NCBI GenBank assembly: GCA_002437815.1 | Contig: DJRP01000028.1 | Coordinates: 1-64,000, forward strand | From: Collinsella sp. UBA6357 | Lineage (GTDB): Bacteria > Actinomycetota > Coriobacteriia > Coriobacteriales > Coriobacteriaceae | DNA: 64,000 nt | Reading direction: 5' to 3' | In this document: positions 60,057-64,000 of the stretch, in pieces | Layout of the letters: every line of letters starts with the position of its first letter | Numbering within the stretch: the first letter of the stretch is position 1 | Notes under the pieces: generated by a model | The model's input: only the letters and a program-made list of their open reading frames with translations | Database searches by the model: none | What the model was told of the DNA's origin: nothing | Made by a program: the position numbers and the translations under genes

Positions 60057-61163
60057 CTATCGTCTCTTTTGGCGACCTCGATCGCATCTCCAGCGTTCTT
60101 GAGTGCCGATTGTTTCCCAGTCGACGAAGATATTTCGCCGTAAATCGAGCTCAGCTTCCTTTTCCGTCGGCGTCTTGTCGCGAAACTCCATGGATATCTT
60201 CTCGAAGATCAGGCGCCTGAGGACATCAAATTGTTGCTGGCTTGATATTTGTTGATACGTGATAAAGACAATCTCATAACCCATGGTAGACAGAGCGGTT
60301 GCTCTGTCGGCATCCGAGTCTTTAACTCCGCCGACTCCGTGCGAGATGCGCCCTTGACACTCAAGCGCCAGGTCATGCTCACCGTCCTCGGATGTCAAGT
60401 AGATATCGATATAGGCGCGTTTGTTCTTGCATAGTTTTCGAGCGTCGGCACTTAACATGACTTCGTGGTTGTTTGAGATCGATAAACCCTCCCCACCGCT
60501 CGACCTTGGTAAGAACAGCAGCAAAGAGAGCTGTGCCTCGAAGGGGGATGCCGTTACTCCCGAAACCATGTGGAAGGCGCTTGCGAGACGTTTGTTCCCA
60601 CGAATGCCTCTCGTCGATTCGATGAATTTGCCAAGCTCATGCAGCTCGACGAGCGGGGCTCGCGACCAGAGGTTGCTGGGGGTTCCGTCATCGCCGGCGA
60701 TGCGTTTCCATCCATCGACTCCCTTGGCCAGCTCCTGGCGATACGGGGCAAGGAGCTCCTCTATCGTGTCGCTCGGGTTGAAGATGGCAAAGGAGCCGCA
60801 CATCTCATATATCGCCAGCGCGAGGCGTTCCGTCGTAACCGTGCTCGCAAGAGAGAGGAGCGTCATTTCCGGCGAAGTGACCTTGAAGTCATGCTCGGTT
60901 TCGCGTATCGATCCAAAGGGTAGATCGGCGCTGCACACCCTGTGCTTGAAACACTTTGCGTTCGTACGATGCTTTGCGTTGGGGACCAGGATGTTGAGGG
61001 GAAAGCCTATCGCGTCCGTCAGGGTGAGATTCGAAGTGAGATCGCTGTGGTGGACATTCGATTCATCAATCGTGACCATCGGCAGCAGCGAGAGTACCGG
61101 GGGTGGAATCCGGTAGTAGTTGAAAGCCGATATGTTGCAAAGCGTAATGTCCATGATGGACAT
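60057..61163 (-). CDS. AbiEi-like / DUF559-type nuclease-fold protein flanked by MITE-like repeats
   Basis: The 368-residue protein starts MSIMDITLCNISAFNYYRIPPPVLS and has an N-terminal part reminiscent of AbiEi-type modules, with LALAIYEMCGSFAIF in the middle. The C-terminal region is laid out like a DUF559/Vsr-type fold: ASPFEAQLSLLLFLP, then AYIDIYLTSEDGEHDLALECQGRISH (Asp and Glu positions), then DADRATALSTMGYEIVFITYQQ. It parallels the repeat-flanked protein at 11221-12192, though the two are diverged. Copy C ends 5 bp after its stop and copy D begins 150 bp before its start. It has no partner gene. Nuclease or regulatory activity is inference. Confidence 0.6.
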   Translation of the reverse strand: MSIMDITLCNISAFNYYRIPPPVLSLLPMVTIDESNVHHSDLTSNLTLTDAIGFPLNILVPNAKHRTNAKCFKHRVCSADLPFGSIRETEHDFKVTSPEMTLLSLASTVTTERLALAIYEMCGSFAIFNPSDTIEELLAPYRQELAKGVDGWKRIAGDDGTPSNLWSRAPLVELHELGKFIESTRGIRGNKRLASAFHMVSGVTASPFEAQLSLLLFLPRSSGGEGLSISNNHEVMLSADARKLCKNKRAYIDIYLTSEDGEHDLALECQGRISHGVGGVKDSDADRATALSTMGYEIVFITYQQISSQQQFDVLRRLIFEKISMEFRDKTPTEKEAELDLRRNIFVDWETIGTQERWRCDRGRQKRR

Positions 61164-61474
61164 AGCGTACCCGCCGAGCGAGCATTCCAAAACGCTGGGG
61201 AGGGAGTGACCGTTTGGCATCGGCTAACGGGGGATACTTGACAACGGGGAGATGACCGCGGCAACGTGGGCGAAGGGAGCTGATTTTGAGCTGCTCGTTA
61301 GCCGGATCACCTTGTTATGTGTAGGTTTGTGGCCAACTGCTGAGTATTCATGAAAATGCTAAATCGTTGACCTGCGGAAATATAGATCGAACATGGGCCA
61401 TACCCGAGTAATTCGAATTGACCTACACATAACGTGAAATAATGTCGAACCAAGCTCGGTTTTGGGCGGCTTGG
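61164..61474. other. 311-bp intergenic region with repeat copy D
   Basis: Holds the upstream region of the nuclease-like gene, repeat D (61314-61434) and 40 bp before trmB. No coding sequence is supported. Confidence 0.6.
61314..61434 (-). repeat. MITE-like 122-bp repeat, copy D
   Basis: GTTATGTGTAGGT to ACCTACACATAACG, with TTTCCGCAGG on the minus strand at the same offset (54 bp from the right end) as in copy A. Upstream of its left end lies GCCGGATCAC, which also precedes copy A at 601-610, so similarity extends slightly beyond the terminal repeats. Confidence 0.85.
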
Positions 61475-62320
61475 TTACCTGTTGGACTCCTGTGGAAGCG
61501 CGCTTTTGCCTTTACGGGCGCGGTTTATAAAGTTTTCAACGGCCTCTTCCATGCCGAGTGGCACATAGGTGAGGGAGTCGAGATCCCTCGGTAGGTAGCA
61601 GGCGAGGCTTTGCTCCTGTGTGCGTCCCGCGGCGATCTGCTCGTCCGCAGGTTCGGGGCCCGGTGTGGCGCAGATGCCGTGGACGGTGGCCCCCATCTCG
61701 TGGGTGCGGTGCTCATATTCGGTCTCGGGGTGCTCGGGGTGGTCCGCGCGCATGTCGTCACTTTCCCAGACCGTCTCGTATCCTGCGGCGGCAAACTGCC
61801 CGCGCGCATAGTCGCGCAGGGGTTGGCTGTCCGTGCGGAGCGTCACGGTCGCGCCGACGGCGAGCAGCGGGCGGTACGACAGGAGCGCGTCGATGTAGAC
61901 GAGCCGGCGTTTGGCGTGTCGCGCCTTGGGGCACGGCGTGGGAAAGTTGATCGTGATGGCATCGAGCTCACCCGGGGCAAACAGCGCCGACAGCGAGGTT
62001 GCTCGGCGCGGCAGGACGATGGCGTTCGCGAGCCCCGCCTCGCAGATCTTCTGCGCGGCATAGGCGATGCAGATGGGCTCTTGATCAATGCCGATAAACA
62101 GTGCACGGGGCTCGCGCTGCGCTCTTTCGACAAGATAGGTGCCTTTACCGCATCCAAGATCGAGGTGGACGCGGGCAGATGGGGCGTCGCCGATTGCCGC
62201 GCAGGCCTCGCGCCAGCGACCGCTATAGCATTCGGGCGTCATTTCGATTGCGCTGGCGTAGCGCTCCAAGCGCTCTTCGAGCACAAAGTTCTTGGGCGTT
62301 CGGACATGTACGGCTCCCAT
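61475..62320 (-). CDS. trmB: TrmB, tRNA (guanine-N7)-methyltransferase
   Basis: The 281-residue enzyme methylates G46 of tRNA using SAM. It has LDLGCGKGTYLVERAQ (SAM motif I), ITINFPTPCPKARHAKRRLV in the position of the family signature NFPDPWPK-x-RH-x-KRR (Pro-Asp-Pro-Trp varies to Pro-Thr-Pro-Cys here), and YETVWESDDM near the end. The C-terminus is about 60 residues longer than in E. coli TrmB. The start at 62320 follows AAGGAG. It is 43 bp downstream of a second methyltransferase in the same direction. Confidence 0.9.
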   Translation of the reverse strand: MGAVHVRTPKNFVLEERLERYASAIEMTPECYSGRWREACAAIGDAPSARVHLDLGCGKGTYLVERAQREPRALFIGIDQEPICIAYAAQKICEAGLANAIVLPRRATSLSALFAPGELDAITINFPTPCPKARHAKRRLVYIDALLSYRPLLAVGATVTLRTDSQPLRDYARGQFAAAGYETVWESDDMRADHPEHPETEYEHRTHEMGATVHGICATPGPEPADEQIAAGRTQEQSLACYLPRDLDSLTYVPLGMEEAVENFINRARKGKSALPQESNR

Positions 62321-62363
62321 GGGGCTCCTTGTTTGAGTCTGAGTTGGGTGAAGGACAGCGACA

Positions 62364-63233
62364 CTACAGGCGCTTGAGGATGACGTAGCGGTTGAGATCG
62401 CCGGAGCGGCCGTCGGCATGGAAGCGCTCGAGTTCGCGCACAGGCACCTCTCCACTTTTGTAGAACGTTCGCACGCCACGCACCAGCTCGGTGATCTGCG
62501 CATCGTCGAAGTGGTGGCAGTACCGATAAGCGTGCCGATCGTTCTGCCAGCCGATTAAATGGTCGCCGGGCTCGAACTGCGTGGACTCATACCCCTCGAA
62601 AGGGGGTGCGAGCTCGGCGCGGGCCTCGGCGCGGACGGCCTTCTTGGCCATGCGCTCGTCGTTCATGAACTCCCAGAAGCTGATGGCGATGACGCCTCCC
62701 GGGCGCGTCTGACGCACCAGCGCATCGAGCACACGCACGCGATACTCGCACGACGGCACGTGATGCATGAACCCGAAGCACACCGTGATGTCTGCGAGCG
62801 GCGCGTCGAAGAGCGTATCGGGCGGGCAGGCGGGATTGAGCTTCATGAGGGCATCGAGGACATCGAGCTCCTGGAAATGCAAGTTGGGGATACGAAGGGC
62901 ATGTCCGCGCGCATCGATGGCGAGGTCCTGACAAGAGTCGACGCCATAAAATTCAAGAGGGAACGTCTCGTCCATCTGTGGCGTATCGCGCGCGCCCTTG
63001 GCCGTAAGCAGACCGCCGGAGAGGAAATGCTCGAAGCGCATGTTGCCGCAAGCGAGGTCGAAGACGCGAACGGGCCGCTCGATCTTATCGATATCGAGCT
63101 GCCTGATCGCGGTGTCCATGGTGCGGATCCATCCGGGCCATGGTGCCTGACGGGTATCCGAGAACGAAGCGGAATGTTCGCGATAGAACGTATTGTTGAG
63201 CTGGATGAGCGATGAGGCGAAATCGCGGTTCAC
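62364..63233 (-). CDS. Class I SAM-dependent methyltransferase
   Basis: The 289-residue protein has VFDLACGNMRFEHFL (motif I), FYGVDSCQDLA, ADITVCFGFMHHVPS, and RPGGVIAISFWEF (motif post I). The layout resembles tRNA wobble-uridine methyltransferases of the TRM9/ALKBH8 type and other small-molecule methyltransferases. The start GTG at 63233 has AGGAGG upstream with a 10-nt gap; earlier ATGs at 63281 and 63302 lack such sites. It precedes trmB, so a tRNA-related role is possible. Confidence 0.82.
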   Translation of the reverse strand: MNRDFASSLIQLNNTFYREHSASFSDTRQAPWPGWIRTMDTAIRQLDIDKIERPVRVFDLACGNMRFEHFLSGGLLTAKGARDTPQMDETFPLEFYGVDSCQDLAIDARGHALRIPNLHFQELDVLDALMKLNPACPPDTLFDAPLADITVCFGFMHHVPSCEYRVRVLDALVRQTRPGGVIAISFWEFMNDERMAKKAVRAEARAELAPPFEGYESTQFEPGDHLIGWQNDRHAYRYCHHFDDAQITELVRGVRTFYKSGEVPVRELERFHADGRSGDLNRYVILKRL

Positions 63234-63500
63234 GGCGCTCTGTCCTCCTGGCGGTCGCGTGGTTGCACTGGCTTCGACCATACTAACGCGTGACGACCGC
63301 ACGATTTGGCGAAGTGACTAAAATCGTTATGTGATTCATCATCTTCGCAGCTCATGGACCACGCAACCGCTGGTTGTCAAAACGCTCACCAGAATAGGTG
63401 GAGCGATTTGCGCGGTGGCGGATACATTATGAGGCGTCAAAGGTGCCTTGAGATCGAAGACCGCTCGGACATTCGCCCGGGCCCATGCATTGGAGGATAT

Positions 63501-64000
63501 ATGAACGTCGAGACGGCGCAACGACTTGCCGATCTTCGCCGCAGCAAGGGATATAGCCAAGAAGGGCTGGCACGCAAGCTCGGACTCTCACGTCAAGCGG
63601 TGAGCAAGTGGGAGCGGGCGGAGAGCTCTCCCGATACCGAGAACCTGATCGCGCTTGCCAAGCTCTATGGCGTGAGCCTGGACGAGCTTCTGAACCAGAG
63701 TGATGAGATCGAGGACGACATCGCGTTCGAGAACGAGGACCGGGCGCGTCAGCGCGAGGCGGAGGCGGCGGAGCGGGCCCGCACGCACGAGGCGGCGGCG
63801 CGGGCGACTGAGGCGGCGTCGCAGGCGAGCGATGCCGCGGCGAAGGCGGCCCAGGCGGCGAGTTGGAGCGCGCAGGCCGCGAATGCGGCGACGGCGACGG
63901 GCAACGCCAAACCTGAGAAGGGCCCGTTCCAGTCGTTCCCGTATTGGGCGGTCTGCTGGATTCTCTTCTTCGTGCTGTTCTTCGCGTTCGGTTTCGGTCC
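63501..64000 (+). CDS. XRE-family HTH membrane protein (partial, runs off the right edge)
   Basis: The visible 166 residues begin MNVETAQRLADLRRSKGYSQEGLARKLGLSRQAVSKWERAESSPDTENLIALAKLYGVSLDELL, a Cro/CI HTH of the type common in Gram-positive regulators. An acidic and then strongly Ala-rich stretch with long runs of Ala/Arg/Glu follows, and then the start of a hydrophobic segment (FPYWAVCWILFFVLFFAFGFG). A soluble HTH joined to membrane helices is a known one-component sensor layout. The ATG follows GGAGGATAT. The C-terminus is not in the window. Confidence 0.85.
   Translation, partial: MNVETAQRLADLRRSKGYSQEGLARKLGLSRQAVSKWERAESSPDTENLIALAKLYGVSLDELLNQSDEIEDDIAFENEDRARQREAEAAERARTHEAAARATEAASQASDAAAKAAQAASWSAQAANAATATGNAKPEKGPFQSFPYWAVCWILFFVLFFAFGFG

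Noticed and set aside
63325..63340. CGTTATGTG resembling an end of the MITE-like element
   Set aside because: The match stops after nine bases and there is no partner end 122 bp away.

Overview
The window is high-GC bacterial DNA with dense genes, short intergenic gaps and Shine-Dalgarno starts. The gene set suggests a gut actinobacterium of the class Coriobacteriia, most likely Collinsella. This is inferred from gene content (bile salt hydrolase, actinobacterial-type DUF3516 helicase, PdxS/PdxT/PdxR, reverse rubrerythrin, several PTS permeases, fermentative alcohol and aldehyde dehydrogenases). No rRNA or tRNA is present for confirmation. I see no prophage, transposase or CRISPR array.

Layout. 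1-1.7 kb: a truncated CobW-type GTPase, a cysteine-less ArsC/Spx-like protein and an iron-sulfur flavoprotein. 1.8-9.8 kb: three tandem paralogous cyclic-di-GMP proteins (one GGDEF-PAS, two GGDEF-PAS-GGDEF-EAL). 10-12.3 kb: a patatin-like protein, then a single-gene cassette bracketed by two 69-bp palindromic repeats. 12.3-14.4 kb: a thiamine salvage operon under a TPP riboswitch. 14.5-29.1 kb: metabolic and transport genes (HAD phosphatase, MetE-like enzyme with a LysR neighbour, two NCS2 permeases, bile salt hydrolase, Kup, EamA exporter with a divergent LysR). 29.1-30.9 kb: an HTH domain fused to an AlaA-type aminotransferase, with a strong palindromic operator.

31-39 kb is a co-regulated catabolic island: amidohydrolase, two ceramidase-like proteins, a PTS EIIBC, a LysR regulator and a Tat-exported hydrolase. 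A near-identical palindrome lies at both candidate promoters. 39-46 kb: peptide deformylase, MFS exporter, an RGG-tailed protein, the vitamin B6 locus and reverse rubrerythrin. 46-54 kb: a DUF5131 protein, an alcohol/aldehyde dehydrogenase pair with two Rex-like operators, and an antiterminator-PTS-deacetylase operon with a recognisable RAT/terminator. 54-64 kb: DUF2130 protein, a hydratase behind an Ile-rich leader-peptide attenuator, a DUF3516 helicase, a second nuclease-like cassette flanked by 122-bp terminal-inverted-repeat elements, TrmB, a methyltransferase and a truncated HTH membrane protein.

The most unusual signals are: (i) four copies of a ~122-bp MITE-like element with GTTATGTGTAGGT ends, two of which bracket a nuclease-like gene; (ii) a second, unrelated palindromic repeat pair bracketing another gene of the same general architecture; (iii) a complete Ile-codon attenuator in front of a 2-keto-4-pentenoate hydratase-like gene; (iv) the LysR palindrome regulon; (v) the HTH-AlaA fusion with an internal ribosome binding site; and (vi) the RGG-repeat protein. 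Identifications come from reading motifs and architecture; no database search was run.
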